From positions 5,828,001 to 5,892,000 of the forward strand of contig NZ_CP109199.1 of NCBI RefSeq assembly GCF_036250065.1: a stretch of DNA of 64,000 nucleotides, given 5' to 3'. This document shows, one piece after another, positions 14,310 to 22,734 of the stretch (within the stretch, counting starts at the first letter, position 1; each line of letters starts with the position of its first letter). A model generated the notes under the pieces. The model made no database searches and had not been told where the DNA came from. It was given only the letters and a program-made list of their open reading frames with translations. Source of the stretch: Micromonospora sp. NBC_01699 (lineage in GTDB: Bacteria > Actinomycetota > Actinomycetes > Mycobacteriales > Micromonosporaceae). Both the position numbers and the translations under genes were made by a program.

Positions 14310-17102
14310 GTGCCGCACGCGGTTACGCCGCCGCCCGCCGACAAGATCCCCCGACAGCGATCTCCTCGTGAAGGGGTGGAAAAATTCTTCGAGACGTTCA
14401 ATCGGATACGTTCGCGGCCCACCTGGCGCCAAGGTGATCGTCCAAGTCCCGTCTTGTTTATCTCCGGCCCTGACGATGCCATTGCCGAGGCAAGGAAAGC
14501 CATCAGGCGTCAATGCCAGGGCACGCCCTACGCGGACGTGCCCGTGCGTGGACAATGGCCTGCGGGCGTTGCCTACAAAACCCTAGCGGCACAGCTCCGC
14601 GCTGTCTCCCGTCAATTGGCAGCGGAAGCGCCACGAGGCGAGGCCCGGCTGCGGTTTCCGCTGCTGAATCAAGTGCTCTGGTTACTCGATGTGTCGAATC
14701 CGGAAGACGAGAACGCGTACAAGCATGAGGTGCGGGAGCGTAAGCGGCAACTTTCCCCGAATCCCGGCGAGGGATGGTCGGACTTTTGGGGCAATGTGCG
14801 CGCGTACGCCGAATCGATTCTGCCGCCCTGGCTGACTCTCGCTGCGGCGGTCGGGCTTGCCACGGGCACCGAATTGGGCACCGGGGCTGCTCTGTTGGCC
14901 GTGGTGTCCGGCGTCGCCGCAGGGGCCCTTCACCTCCTCTGGCGGTCCCGCGCCTGGGCCGGTCAGTGGGTGTACCGCTGGTTTCGGCGCCAACCCTACG
15001 GGTGGGGGCAGCCGGCCGAAACCCGGCGGCGCGGCTTCATGGAGTTTGCCCGGTCCGTGATGGAACTACGGTCGCTGGCCGAGTCTCCTTCCGACGGGCA
15101 CCCTGACGACGGCGGAGGGTCGACCGAAAGGACCGGGAGCCAGGATTCGGCATCGCCCGAGGAGGCGATCGAGTGTCTTCTCGTAAACGCGTTCCTCGAA
15201 GACCTCCGCCAGGGGTACGAGCGACGGATCTGGAAACTATGGCGACGGGTCACCTGGGCGCGTCTCACCTATCCCGTACTTCTCACCGACGGTGGGGACA
15301 GCAGGCTCGTTCGCCTCATCGAACGGGTCCGGGAGGAGTGCGGTATCTCCGATCCGCTGGTCGTCGTCGCGATGGCTCGGGACGATGTTCTCCCAAGGGT
15401 GCCGGACCGGTCGCGGTCGTCCTCAGCGGCACCTGTTCGCCCGGAGAGGTTCGGCGAGGCGTGGGATTACTCGCGGCGTGGTTTCAACAGGGACCGTGCA
15501 ATTGGTTCACAGCGGACCCTCCTGGTGGAAATCGAGAACGAGGACGGTCATTTCTTCGAAAACTATCTGCTGCCACCGCCGTCACCGCGCCGCCGGCCGC
15601 TTCTCGCGAGTAAGGCCATTCCGGCGATACTGATCGTCGCATTGCTGATTGTCCCGCTGGGCTTCATCGCGGTTTCGGCGATTCGAAACTGCGCGCCAGA
15701 CATCAAACGGATGAAAAATGGCGAGTGCATCGGGATCACCGATGGTGATTACTCGTTCCATGACCGACTCGACACGGTGACCAACGAGATCAATGAGAAT
15801 AACGCCGAAATTGACGAGTCGGGACAGCGCAGTGTCACGATCCTGTACGTGGGCGCGCTCAGCGTGCCGGACAGCGCGGCTGCGGGTGCGCATGACCTGC
15901 TCGCCGACATACACGGAGAACTGGCCGGTATCACGCTCACGCAGAAGCGCCTCATCGAGGACAGCAAAGACGGTACCCGGTTGCTGATGCGGTTGCTGGT
16001 GGTGAACGCGGGCGCGGAGCATCGGTTCGCCAAGGAGGCTGCTGCCGCCATTCTGGACCGCGTGCAGGTCGACCCGTCGATCGTCGGGGTGGTCGGCTTC
16101 AACGAGAGCAGACAGGAGGTGCACGAGTCGATCGGGATCCTCAGTCAACGGGCACTGCCGATGATCGGCACCGCCGCGACCTACGACGATCTCGGGAAAT
16201 TCGGCGACGATTACGCGCCGTCTTTCTTCCCGCTTGCTCCACCAAACAGCGAACTGGCGAAACGGGCCGTCGGATGGGCCCGACAAGGTTTCCCGGAGCA
16301 TGGCGTACGAGCCGCCACCTCCCCGACGGTGTTCGCCGACAGTACCGTGTCCGACCTGTACGGGAAGCACCTCGGCGAACAGTTCGTCAAGCTCTTCGGC
16401 GGTCCGGTCAGGCAGGTTCGCTATTCGGGGGCCGCAAGTCTGGAGCCGGAGATCTCCAGGATCTGCGTCGAAGCCACGGGGCCAGACCTTATTTTCTACG
16501 CCGGCCGGTCGAGTCAGTTCGGCACCTTCGTGGATCTGCTGTCCAAATCGCAGTGCCACGGCGCCACCATCCTGGCCGGTGATGCTGTCACGGAATACGT
16601 TGACGACAACGCCGTCCACCTTGCGCAGAACAAACGGATTCGACTCCTCTACATGCCACTTGCCTCGCCGGCCAGCTGGGAAACCGTACCAGAAATGCAT
16701 CACACAGATTTCGGCGGCCGATTCGAACAGTTGCTCCAACGACTCGGACTGGCTGGCCTCGATATCAACAGGCAGCCGTCCGCGACCTACGCCGCTCTCG
16801 CGGCCGATGCGACGGAAGCCTTGATGAGAGCGGCGCAGGCAGCCGACAGGATGCAAAACGTTGCCACCCAGTCATCGTCGTTCAATGACCTGGACCGAGG
16901 GGCCGTCCTGTTTGCCCTGGAACGGTTACCGGGCTTCGACGGGGCGAGTGGGTACGTCAAGCTCCACGGGGGTGCAGACAGCCATCACGCCCTGGACCGT
17001 CCGATTCTCCTCGCCACCGTGGAGGCTGGATCGGGGAAGCAGAAGATCGTCGCTCAGTGCGGTCGACTTTACGAGCGACAGGTCGTGGGCGCGGGGTGCT
17101 GA
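14310..17102 (+). CDS. Membrane receptor-like protein: degenerate NTPase-like cytosolic part plus extracellular substrate-binding fold
   Basis: Protein of 930 residues. Residues 45-130 and 315-360 look like a degenerate NTPase core (VLFISGPDDAIAEARKAI without the GKT of a Walker A; YPVLLTDGGDSRLVRLIERV; PLVVVAMARDDVL). Two helices at about 173-211 interrupt it, and a third at about 433-457 leads to a Cys-containing segment (GECIGITDGDY) and a periplasmic-binding type I domain (about 508-930: VTILYVGALSVPDSAA, GVVGFNESRQEVHESI, LPMIGTAATYDDLGKF). This resembles leucine/branched-chain amino acid binding receptors. The predicted topology puts the binding domain outside. I recall similar uncharacterised actinobacterial proteins. 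GTG 14310 has ACGAGGAG just upstream. Base composition is more AT-rich than the surroundings. Confidence 0.82.
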   Translation: MPHAVTPPPADKIPRQRSPREGVEKFFETFNRIRSRPTWRQGDRPSPVLFISGPDDAIAEARKAIRRQCQGTPYADVPVRGQWPAGVAYKTLAAQLRAVSRQLAAEAPRGEARLRFPLLNQVLWLLDVSNPEDENAYKHEVRERKRQLSPNPGEGWSDFWGNVRAYAESILPPWLTLAAAVGLATGTELGTGAALLAVVSGVAAGALHLLWRSRAWAGQWVYRWFRRQPYGWGQPAETRRRGFMEFARSVMELRSLAESPSDGHPDDGGGSTERTGSQDSASPEEAIECLLVNAFLEDLRQGYERRIWKLWRRVTWARLTYPVLLTDGGDSRLVRLIERVREECGISDPLVVVAMARDDVLPRVPDRSRSSSAAPVRPERFGEAWDYSRRGFNRDRAIGSQRTLLVEIENEDGHFFENYLLPPPSPRRRPLLASKAIPAILIVALLIVPLGFIAVSAIRNCAPDIKRMKNGECIGITDGDYSFHDRLDTVTNEINENNAEIDESGQRSVTILYVGALSVPDSAAAGAHDLLADIHGELAGITLTQKRLIEDSKDGTRLLMRLLVVNAGAEHRFAKEAAAAILDRVQVDPSIVGVVGFNESRQEVHESIGILSQRALPMIGTAATYDDLGKFGDDYAPSFFPLAPPNSELAKRAVGWARQGFPEHGVRAATSPTVFADSTVSDLYGKHLGEQFVKLFGGPVRQVRYSGAASLEPEISRICVEATGPDLIFYAGRSSQFGTFVDLLSKSQCHGATILAGDAVTEYVDDNAVHLAQNKRIRLLYMPLASPASWETVPEMHHTDFGGRFEQLLQRLGLAGLDINRQPSATYAALAADATEALMRAAQAADRMQNVATQSSSFNDLDRGAVLFALERLPGFDGASGYVKLHGGADSHHALDRPILLATVEAGSGKQKIVAQCGRLYERQVVGAGC

Positions 17103-17339
17103 CGTTTGCCCGAGTGCCGGAATGACCTAGGAAGGAGATCCGATCCTGGCCAACGAGTCGTAAGCGGATCGGAAGTCGCGCGCCCGTCGACCGTCCTCAC
17201 GGCACGGCACGGCACCGCACGGCGTCGAGCGCTCGCGCCAACGGGAGGTCCTGGCTGCCGCGCCTCACTAGCGAGGACCAGTCACTGTGGCCACCCACTG
17301 CCCCTCGGCAGAGGGGATAGTTGGCGGCCACAGCATCGG

Positions 17340-17558
17340 TCACCGCTCGGCGACGAAGACGCCAACACCTCCGACGCCCTCCACCAAGCCCTCAATCTTG
17401 AGCGCGTTTATGGCCTGTCGGACAACGATCGCGGACACACCGTGCTGCGCGCAGAGTTGTGACGTGGACGGCAACTTGTCGCCGGGAGCAAGCTCTCCGG
17501 ACTCGATCTGGGCGCGGATGCTGTCGACGATCTGCGCCCATTTGGGCTTGGCGGGCAT
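17340..17558 (-). CDS. Minimal GntR-family DNA-binding protein
   Basis: Protein of 72 residues that is essentially only a GntR winged helix-turn-helix: WAQIVDSIRAQIESGELAPG, then DKLPSTSQLCAQHGVSAIVV, then INALKIEGLVEGVGG. No effector-binding domain follows, unlike full GntR regulators of about 240 residues. Such mini-GntR proteins are frequent in mobile elements of actinomycetes (general knowledge). ATG 17558 has GGGAG about eight bases upstream. It is divergent from the genes at 17789 and convergent with the receptor-like gene. A candidate operator lies at 14150-14164. Confidence 0.88.
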   Translation of the reverse strand: MPAKPKWAQIVDSIRAQIESGELAPGDKLPSTSQLCAQHGVSAIVVRQAINALKIEGLVEGVGGVGVFVAER

Positions 17559-17788
17559 AGGTCACTCCCAGGCCTGCCCCCCATTTGATCACGCTGCACC
17601 TTGTATGGCAACCAATAGCAAGTAAGGGTTGCGCGTACATTGCCTGTTATATATGCCTACCTCTGTCCGACTCCCAGGTCTGCAAACCACGGAGTTGGTC
17701 CCCACCGCACAGAGCCCGGCCGATCGGTTTTCCCTGGTCGGCCGGGTGCGTGAACCTGCCCGCAACTCGACGACGGGAGGCAAAACCG

Positions 17789-17983
17789 GTGAGCGAGACC
17801 CCACCCCAACCCCCACCACCCGACTTCCTCTCCGAGGAGGATCTGGACGACGTCCGGGACGTCCTGTCGGCCCACGCCCCGATGCGGGTCGCGGTCGCCA
17901 GCTGCTCCTGCGGGCAGGCGTACCCGTGTCTCGATGTCCAGTGGGCGCGACCGATCAAGCAGGTCGCGGAGGCAGGCGGGTGA
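17789..17983 (+). CDS. Small hypothetical protein with CSCG motif
   Basis: Unrecognised protein of 64 residues. A Pro-rich start (SETPPQPPPPDFLSEEDLDD) leads into VASCSCGQAYPCLDVQWARP, whose three cysteines could bind a metal. GTG 17789 is chosen because GGGAGG (17775-17780) lies upstream. The stop overlaps the GTG start of the next gene (GTGA at 17980-17983). Similar small Cys-containing proteins occur in actinomycete integrative elements (impression, not verified). Confidence 0.7.
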   Translation: MSETPPQPPPPDFLSEEDLDDVRDVLSAHAPMRVAVASCSCGQAYPCLDVQWARPIKQVAEAGG

Positions 17984-19017
17984 ACGCCCTCTCCGAGACC
18001 TACTACAGCCGATACGCCCAGGCCCGAGCCGCCGAGGCGCGGCGCACGATCGACCGGCACGCCGTCTGTCCGTACACCGGGGTATGCCTGGCCTGCGGAC
18101 GGCCCGGCCCCGGTCCAGAACGCGACCAGGCCGAGCAGACCCTCGCCCGCTACTCCCGATTCCGCGACGCCGTGCCGCCGGACAACCGCAGCCTGGGGCG
18201 GCTGGCGAGGCTTCATGGCCCGCTGGCGCCAGGAAGCCTGGAAGGAGTTCAGTCGCCCGTGGACCGCCTGACCCCGTACGGTGCCGCCATCCGTGACCTG
18301 GCCACCGGCCGGGTACGCGACCACCGGCACCGGCTGCGCCGCTTCGACGACACCGGCTGGCGGCGGTACGCCGAACTGCTCGACGCCGTGTTCCTGCTCG
18401 CAATCGACCGCCGGTTCCGGCCCGGCCAGGACAACGCTCCGATCATCCGGTTCGTGGCGAACGTCCGCGAGCGGTACGACCCCGGTGGCGTCGAGATCGA
18501 CCCGGTGACCGCCGAGTCGCTGATCCACTCCGCGCTCGGTCAGCGCGCGCCGGTACCGATGGATGCCACCAGCGTGGCCGCCCAGGCCATGCTCGTTGTC
18601 GGGCTGCTCGACGACGAGGGGATGTCCCCGAACGAACTGACCGCGTTCCTGCACACCGCCGAGGTCAGCACCACCACGGTCGGCGTACCGCGTACGGACG
18701 TCGGTTCAGACTCCGAACAGGGTGGTCCAGAAGCAGGAGGTGATGGCCATGACAACGAAGCAGAGGGCGAAGCCGAGTTTGGCGTACCTGGCTGGGCGGC
18801 TGATCCCGATCCGGGCCCGGCCCCAGGAGCCGAGCGCGAAGTAGGCGGCGAAGAACGTGACCGCCGGCAGCCCGGCGAGCGTCCAGGCGTACAGGGTGAA
18901 GCCGTCGACGGCACCCGTCTTGGCGATGAGCGCCAGCACGGCCTGGGCCAGGTTGCCGGCGGCGATGAATCCGACGTAGACCACTATCGCCCGGCTGAAC
19001 GGCGACGAGGCCGGTAG
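17980..19017 (+). CDS. Hypothetical protein; last third antisense to the next gene
   Basis: No family recognised. The credible part is about residues 1-240: a start rich in Arg/Tyr (SETYYSRYAQARAAEARRT), a Cys cluster (CPYTGVCLACGRPGPG), and helical text such as LLDAVFLLAIDRRFRPGQDN and TAESLIHSALGQRAPVP. The frame then stays open for about 103 more codons, lying entirely opposite the 3' part of the minus-strand membrane gene (18706-19548). That tail (GPEAGGDGHDNEAEGEAEFG) is low-complexity and looks like an antisense shadow. Either the original stop was lost or the gene ends in a long overlap. It is coupled to the 17789 gene by a GTGA overlap. Confidence 0.6.
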   Translation: MNALSETYYSRYAQARAAEARRTIDRHAVCPYTGVCLACGRPGPGPERDQAEQTLARYSRFRDAVPPDNRSLGRLARLHGPLAPGSLEGVQSPVDRLTPYGAAIRDLATGRVRDHRHRLRRFDDTGWRRYAELLDAVFLLAIDRRFRPGQDNAPIIRFVANVRERYDPGGVEIDPVTAESLIHSALGQRAPVPMDATSVAAQAMLVVGLLDDEGMSPNELTAFLHTAEVSTTTVGVPRTDVGSDSEQGGPEAGGDGHDNEAEGEAEFGVPGWAADPDPGPAPGAEREVGGEERDRRQPGERPGVQGEAVDGTRLGDERQHGLGQVAGGDESDVDHYRPAERRRGR

Positions 19018-19548
19018 CAACGCCGGCTGCTGGGCCAGCTCCTCGACCTGCTCGGCGGCCTCGTCGGCGGCCGCCGCCGCCCGGTGGGCCAGGTCCAGCT
19101 CGGCGTCCGGGTTGACCGGCGCAGCCGGGGACGAAAACGGCTGCACCGGTGGCCCGTCCTCGCCCGTCGTCGGCAGCCTCGGGCCGGGCACCGCCGGCGA
19201 CGACGCGGGCGTCGCGGTAAGCGCCACCCGGTCGGGACCGACGGGCAGCTCCGGGTACGCCGAACCGCCCACTTCCTCCTGCTCACCGCCCTGACGAATC
19301 GGTGACCCGAGATGACCCGCGACGGTCAGCGGCGGCAGTGGCGCGTTGAGCTGCGGCACCGGTTCGCCGATCGACTGGGCGAGTTCGACCAGCCGCTGCT
19401 GCTGCATGGTGAGCCGCTGCCCGAGCTGGTCGATCGCCGCGTCGGTGTTGTCCCGGCGGGCGGCGGCCTGCGCGGTCGTACGCTCACCGGTGCGTTGGAG
19501 CTGGTGCAGGTGCCGGGCCAGGGTGGCGTACTCGTCGAAGCCTTGCAT
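18706..19548 (-). CDS. Membrane protein with three C-terminal helices, partner of the FtsK-like ATPase
   Basis: Protein of 280 residues. The N-terminal coiled-coil-like half (FDEYATLARHLHQLQRTGER, LGQRLTMQQQRLVELAQSIG) and a Pro/Ala-rich linker precede three hydrophobic segments near the C-terminus (IVVYVGFIAAGNLAQAVLAL, LYAWTLAGLPAVTFFAAYFA, LGFALCFVVMAITSCFW). ATG 19548 is two bases after the stop of the FtsK-like gene, with GAGGGA upstream, so the two are co-transcribed. It probably anchors or gates whatever the ATPase handles; this role is inferred from the pairing. Confidence 0.8.
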   Translation of the reverse strand: MQGFDEYATLARHLHQLQRTGERTTAQAAARRDNTDAAIDQLGQRLTMQQQRLVELAQSIGEPVPQLNAPLPPLTVAGHLGSPIRQGGEQEEVGGSAYPELPVGPDRVALTATPASSPAVPGPRLPTTGEDGPPVQPFSSPAAPVNPDAELDLAHRAAAAADEAAEQVEELAQQPALLPASSPFSRAIVVYVGFIAAGNLAQAVLALIAKTGAVDGFTLYAWTLAGLPAVTFFAAYFALGSWGRARIGISRPARYAKLGFALCFVVMAITSCFWTTLFGV

Positions 19549-19550
19549 CG

Positions 19551-22091
19551 TCAGTGTCCCTCGTCCAGCTCGTAGCCGGGTCGAACGAACGGCACGATCA
19601 GTCTGCTGCGCTGGTCGTGCCGGTCGACCAGCAGGGCCCGGTTCGGTCGGGGCGTGTACGCCAGGTCGTGCATGCCGAGGTACATGCCGAGTTCCCCACC
19701 GGGCACGTTCAGCGCCACCAGGCAGGCGATGTCGTCCTTGTTGTGCGCCCCGCCGATGTCGTCGGCGAGCCGGCGCAACCCCCGCCACCAGCCGAGCAGG
19801 TGCACCCCGTACGCGGGGCCGTGGCGCAGGACCTGCTGGAGGTCGTCCAGGCCGGAGCGGTAGTTCTGGTCCTTGGCGGAGAGCACCCCGCTGGCCCCGT
19901 CCATCCCGAAGACCACCAGGTAGGTCCGCTCGGTCGGCTGGGCGACCGGCTCGGCCAGTTTGCGGATCTCCTCGCGCAACGCCATCGCGTCCAGCCGGGT
20001 CACCGGATGCCCGGCCCCGGCGAGTGTGTCGGCGGTCGCGTCGGCCACCTCGTCGGCGGCGGCGACCAGGGGCGCGAGCAGGAACCGGGCCGTGCCCGGC
20101 TGGGCCTGGCGGGCCAGGCTCAGGGTGGCCGCCTGCAACACGTCGGCCCCGACCGGGGTGGTGCCGACCACCGCCAGGTGCCGGCCGGGGGTGGCGTCGA
20201 GCATGAACATCGCCGAGGTCAGGTTCACGTCGACCACCCGGCCGACCAGGGCCATCGGCCGCCGTCCACCGGGTGTCAGGCCACGATGGGTCGGGTCGTC
20301 CTCGACGTGCGCGGAGTCGTACCCCTTGAAGACCGCGGGTGGGAACGAGCCCTGCGCCCGCGCCTGCCACAGCTCGTGCCGCAACGCCGCGACCCGCGCG
20401 GCGCTGGCGTGCGCGTCCGGGAAGCGGACCACGGTGTTCGCCGAGGCCAGGCCGGCGGCGGGGTTGATGATCGCGGAACCGAGCGGCAGCGGTCCCGCGG
20501 CGTCGTTCAGGGCATCGAGTACGCCGGAGCCACCCGGCAGGGCCACCCGGAGCGGGAACTGGCCGAAGATCGAGTCGACCTTTCCGTAGAGCGCCTCGAT
20601 CCCGGACATGCTCTGGCTGGCCAGGACCAGGTGGATGCCGTACGAGCGGCCCTTGCGGGCCAGTTCCTCCAGTAGCGCGACCGCCTCGCGGGCGAGCGCG
20701 TCGTTGCCGGCGAACAGCACGTGGAACTCGTCGACCACGGCCACCACCCGGGGTACGGGCTTGCCGTCGCGGGGCAGGTCGGCGAGCTTGGTGACGCCGT
20801 GGCGCTTGAGCGCATTCGCCCGCCGGTTCAGCTCGCGGCGCAGCTCCCGCAGGACCGCCACGCCGTACTCCCGGTCGGACTCGATGCCGACGGCGCGGGC
20901 GTGCGGGATCCAGGAGCCGTCGTGCCCGGTCGGCACGAACTCGGTGAAGCTGACGCCCTCCTTGAAGTCGAGCAGGTAGAGGGCCAGTTCGTCGGGCGAG
21001 TAGCGGGCGGCGAGTCCGTAGAGGACGTCGAGCAGGAACACGGTCTTGCCGGAGCCGGTCCGGCCGCCGACGAGCCAGTGCGGGGTGGCGTCGTCGAACG
21101 CCAGGGTCACCGGGTCCCGGCCGTTACGGCCGATGACCGTACGCAGGCCGGCGCCGGCCGATTCGGCCCAGTTGCGGGCCGGCAGCAGGTCGGCGAACTC
21201 CAGGCTGGCATCCCGCCGGGTGGCGTCCCCGTGCCGCTCGGCGACCGCGTTGACCGTGCCGGCGGGCGGGTCCCCGTCGAGCAGCACCGGCACCACCAGT
21301 CCGGTCCCGTCCTCGCTGTACGGCCACCACGGCGGGTCCCCGACCCACGCATAGTCACTGTCCCGGGTCACCCGGGTGGTGTTGCCGAACGGCGGCGGCT
21401 CCAGCCCGGTCGACCGGGGCGGATAACCGGCCGCGAGCACGCACACCCCGGCGGCCGGGCCGGCGTGGGTCAGCGCGGCCAGCCGGGTCAGCTCGGCCCG
21501 ACCCTCCGGCATGGACGCCGCCACCACCAGCAGCAGTTGGTCGCGGTTACTCGGGTCGGAGTGGCCGGCGCGGGCATGTTGCTCCGCTGCCGTCAACAGG
21601 GCCTGGATCTCCTCGTCGCCGGTCGCGGGCGGGCCCAGCACACCGGCGTCCACCAGCGGTCGCAGCGGCAGGAAGGTGGCGCCGAGCGCGGCGTTGTCGA
21701 TCGCCACCACCCGTACCGAGCCGGCCGGGGCGGCCATCAGCAGCCGGATCACCACCGAGCGCAGCGCCGCCCCGGTACGGGGATCGCGGGCGTCGGCGTC
21801 GATCGCCAGGTGCGCCCCGCCGACCAGCGGTACGACCACCGGGAAGCCGCCGTCCGAAGTGGCCGCCGCACCGATCCGGATCGGCACCGGTCGGCCGGGG
21901 AACTCCGGTCCCGCCGACACCGCGCTGAGCGACTCGCCGACCCGGCGCAGCCGCTGCACCATGTCGGCGGTCTCGGCCGGTGGCGGCGGGGCGGTGACCC
22001 CGGCGAGCGCCCGACGGGCGGCGTCCAGATGCGAGCGTGCCTGCCGGTGTGCCGCGACCGCCCGCCCGTACGTGACCGCGAGCCTGCCCAC
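19551..22091 (-). CDS. FtsK/SpoIIIE-type ATPase with one active and one degenerate motor domain
   Basis: Large DNA- or protein-translocating ATPase of 846 residues. The first motor has a perfect Walker A GGRTGSGKT (342-350) and Walker B VVAVVDEFH (about 450-456), with the FtsK-like segment LARKGRSYGIHLVLASQSM. A second module near residues 636-770 keeps the fold (GRHLAVVGTTPVGADVLQAA) but has no GKT. The tandem active/degenerate layout recalls EccC of type VII secretion. No N-terminal membrane helices are visible; the downstream partner supplies them. GTG 22091 is preceded by GGGGGAG. The operon converges on the gene at 17980. Confidence 0.88.
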   Translation of the reverse strand: MGRLAVTYGRAVAAHRQARSHLDAARRALAGVTAPPPPAETADMVQRLRRVGESLSAVSAGPEFPGRPVPIRIGAAATSDGGFPVVVPLVGGAHLAIDADARDPRTGAALRSVVIRLLMAAPAGSVRVVAIDNAALGATFLPLRPLVDAGVLGPPATGDEEIQALLTAAEQHARAGHSDPSNRDQLLLVVAASMPEGRAELTRLAALTHAGPAAGVCVLAAGYPPRSTGLEPPPFGNTTRVTRDSDYAWVGDPPWWPYSEDGTGLVVPVLLDGDPPAGTVNAVAERHGDATRRDASLEFADLLPARNWAESAGAGLRTVIGRNGRDPVTLAFDDATPHWLVGGRTGSGKTVFLLDVLYGLAARYSPDELALYLLDFKEGVSFTEFVPTGHDGSWIPHARAVGIESDREYGVAVLRELRRELNRRANALKRHGVTKLADLPRDGKPVPRVVAVVDEFHVLFAGNDALAREAVALLEELARKGRSYGIHLVLASQSMSGIEALYGKVDSIFGQFPLRVALPGGSGVLDALNDAAGPLPLGSAIINPAAGLASANTVVRFPDAHASAARVAALRHELWQARAQGSFPPAVFKGYDSAHVEDDPTHRGLTPGGRRPMALVGRVVDVNLTSAMFMLDATPGRHLAVVGTTPVGADVLQAATLSLARQAQPGTARFLLAPLVAAADEVADATADTLAGAGHPVTRLDAMALREEIRKLAEPVAQPTERTYLVVFGMDGASGVLSAKDQNYRSGLDDLQQVLRHGPAYGVHLLGWWRGLRRLADDIGGAHNKDDIACLVALNVPGGELGMYLGMHDLAYTPRPNRALLVDRHDQRSRLIVPFVRPGYELDEGH

Positions 22092-22197
22092 CCTGCTCCC
22101 CCACCCCTGTCGGCGTGCGTAGTCACCGGAACACTAACCGAAGCATGCGCCCACAGGCACGCGGGACGTGCCCATGGGATCCATGTCGGTACCGCTG

Positions 22198-22230
22198 TTG
22201 GAGTTGGAGTTGGAGTTGGAGTTGGAGTTG
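22198..22230. repeat. Hexanucleotide microsatellite (TTGGAG)5.5
   Basis: Five and a half uninterrupted copies of TTGGAG lie directly upstream of a DUF559 gene remnant. Read on the plus strand in the remnant's frame it encodes alternating Gly and Val. Confidence 0.9.
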
Positions 22231-22247
22231 GTGTCGGGCAGGTGCCG

Positions 22248-22502
22248 ATGGGGCGGGTGCGTTACCTGGACGTGTACTACGAGGACTGGGGCGTCCAGGT
22301 GGAGATCGACGGTGGGCAGCATCTGGAGATCCGGACGTACTGGGCCGACATGGCCCGGCAGAACGCTCTCTGGACAGCCGGCGACCGACTCCTGCGCTTC
22401 CCCGCCTGGCTGATCCGGGACCGCCCCCACGAAGCGATAGCCCAGGTACGCCAAGCCCTTCTCGCCGCCGGCTGGCAACCCGCGTCAACCACCCCCTCAT
22501 GA
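22248..22502 (+). pseudogene. C-terminal remnant of a DUF559 (Vsr-like) protein
   Basis: Eighty-four codons match only the C-terminal nuclease-like end of actinobacterial DUF559 proteins, which are normally about 300 residues (family knowledge). The preserved text is RVRYLDVYYEDWGVQVEIDG, then QNALWTAGDRLLRFPAWLIR. The N-terminal part is absent; upstream in the same frame is a hexanucleotide repeat. A putative ATG at 22248 has no good ribosome binding site. It is probably a decayed gene, although a short peptide might be expressed. Confidence 0.72.
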
Positions 22503-22572
22503 TCCGAAGACGGCTACACGTCGGCCCACCGAGCCCGCATCGCCGCCGGCGCCCGCATGTCCCGAGTCGCAG

Positions 22573-22640
22573 GCGGGCGACAGGGAGCAGCACGGCGGGC
22601 GACAGGGAGCAGCGCAGGGGGCGACAGGGAGCAGCTTGGC
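22573..22640. repeat. Three tandem 21-23-base repeats
   Basis: The core GGCGACAGGGAGCAGC occurs three times at about 22-base spacing, downstream of the DUF559 remnant. Confidence 0.8.
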
Positions 22641-22734
22641 GGGGCGCATAGCCGCGACCGGAACGGCGCGGTCCCCGGCGACCGCACCGCCTCCCGGACC
22701 CCGTGCTGCTCGAACGAACGCCATCCGACCCAAC

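Noticed and set aside
14310-17102. STAND/NTPase defence-type protein with active P-loop
   Set aside because: The N-terminal segment SGPDDAIAEARKAI has no GKT/GKS, so an active nucleotide-binding site is not supported; only a degenerate relation is proposed.
17340-19017. Integrative conjugative element
   Set aside because: The mini-GntR and small Cys-containing genes are suggestive, but no integrase, excisionase, replication gene, tRNA attachment site or direct-repeat ends were found.
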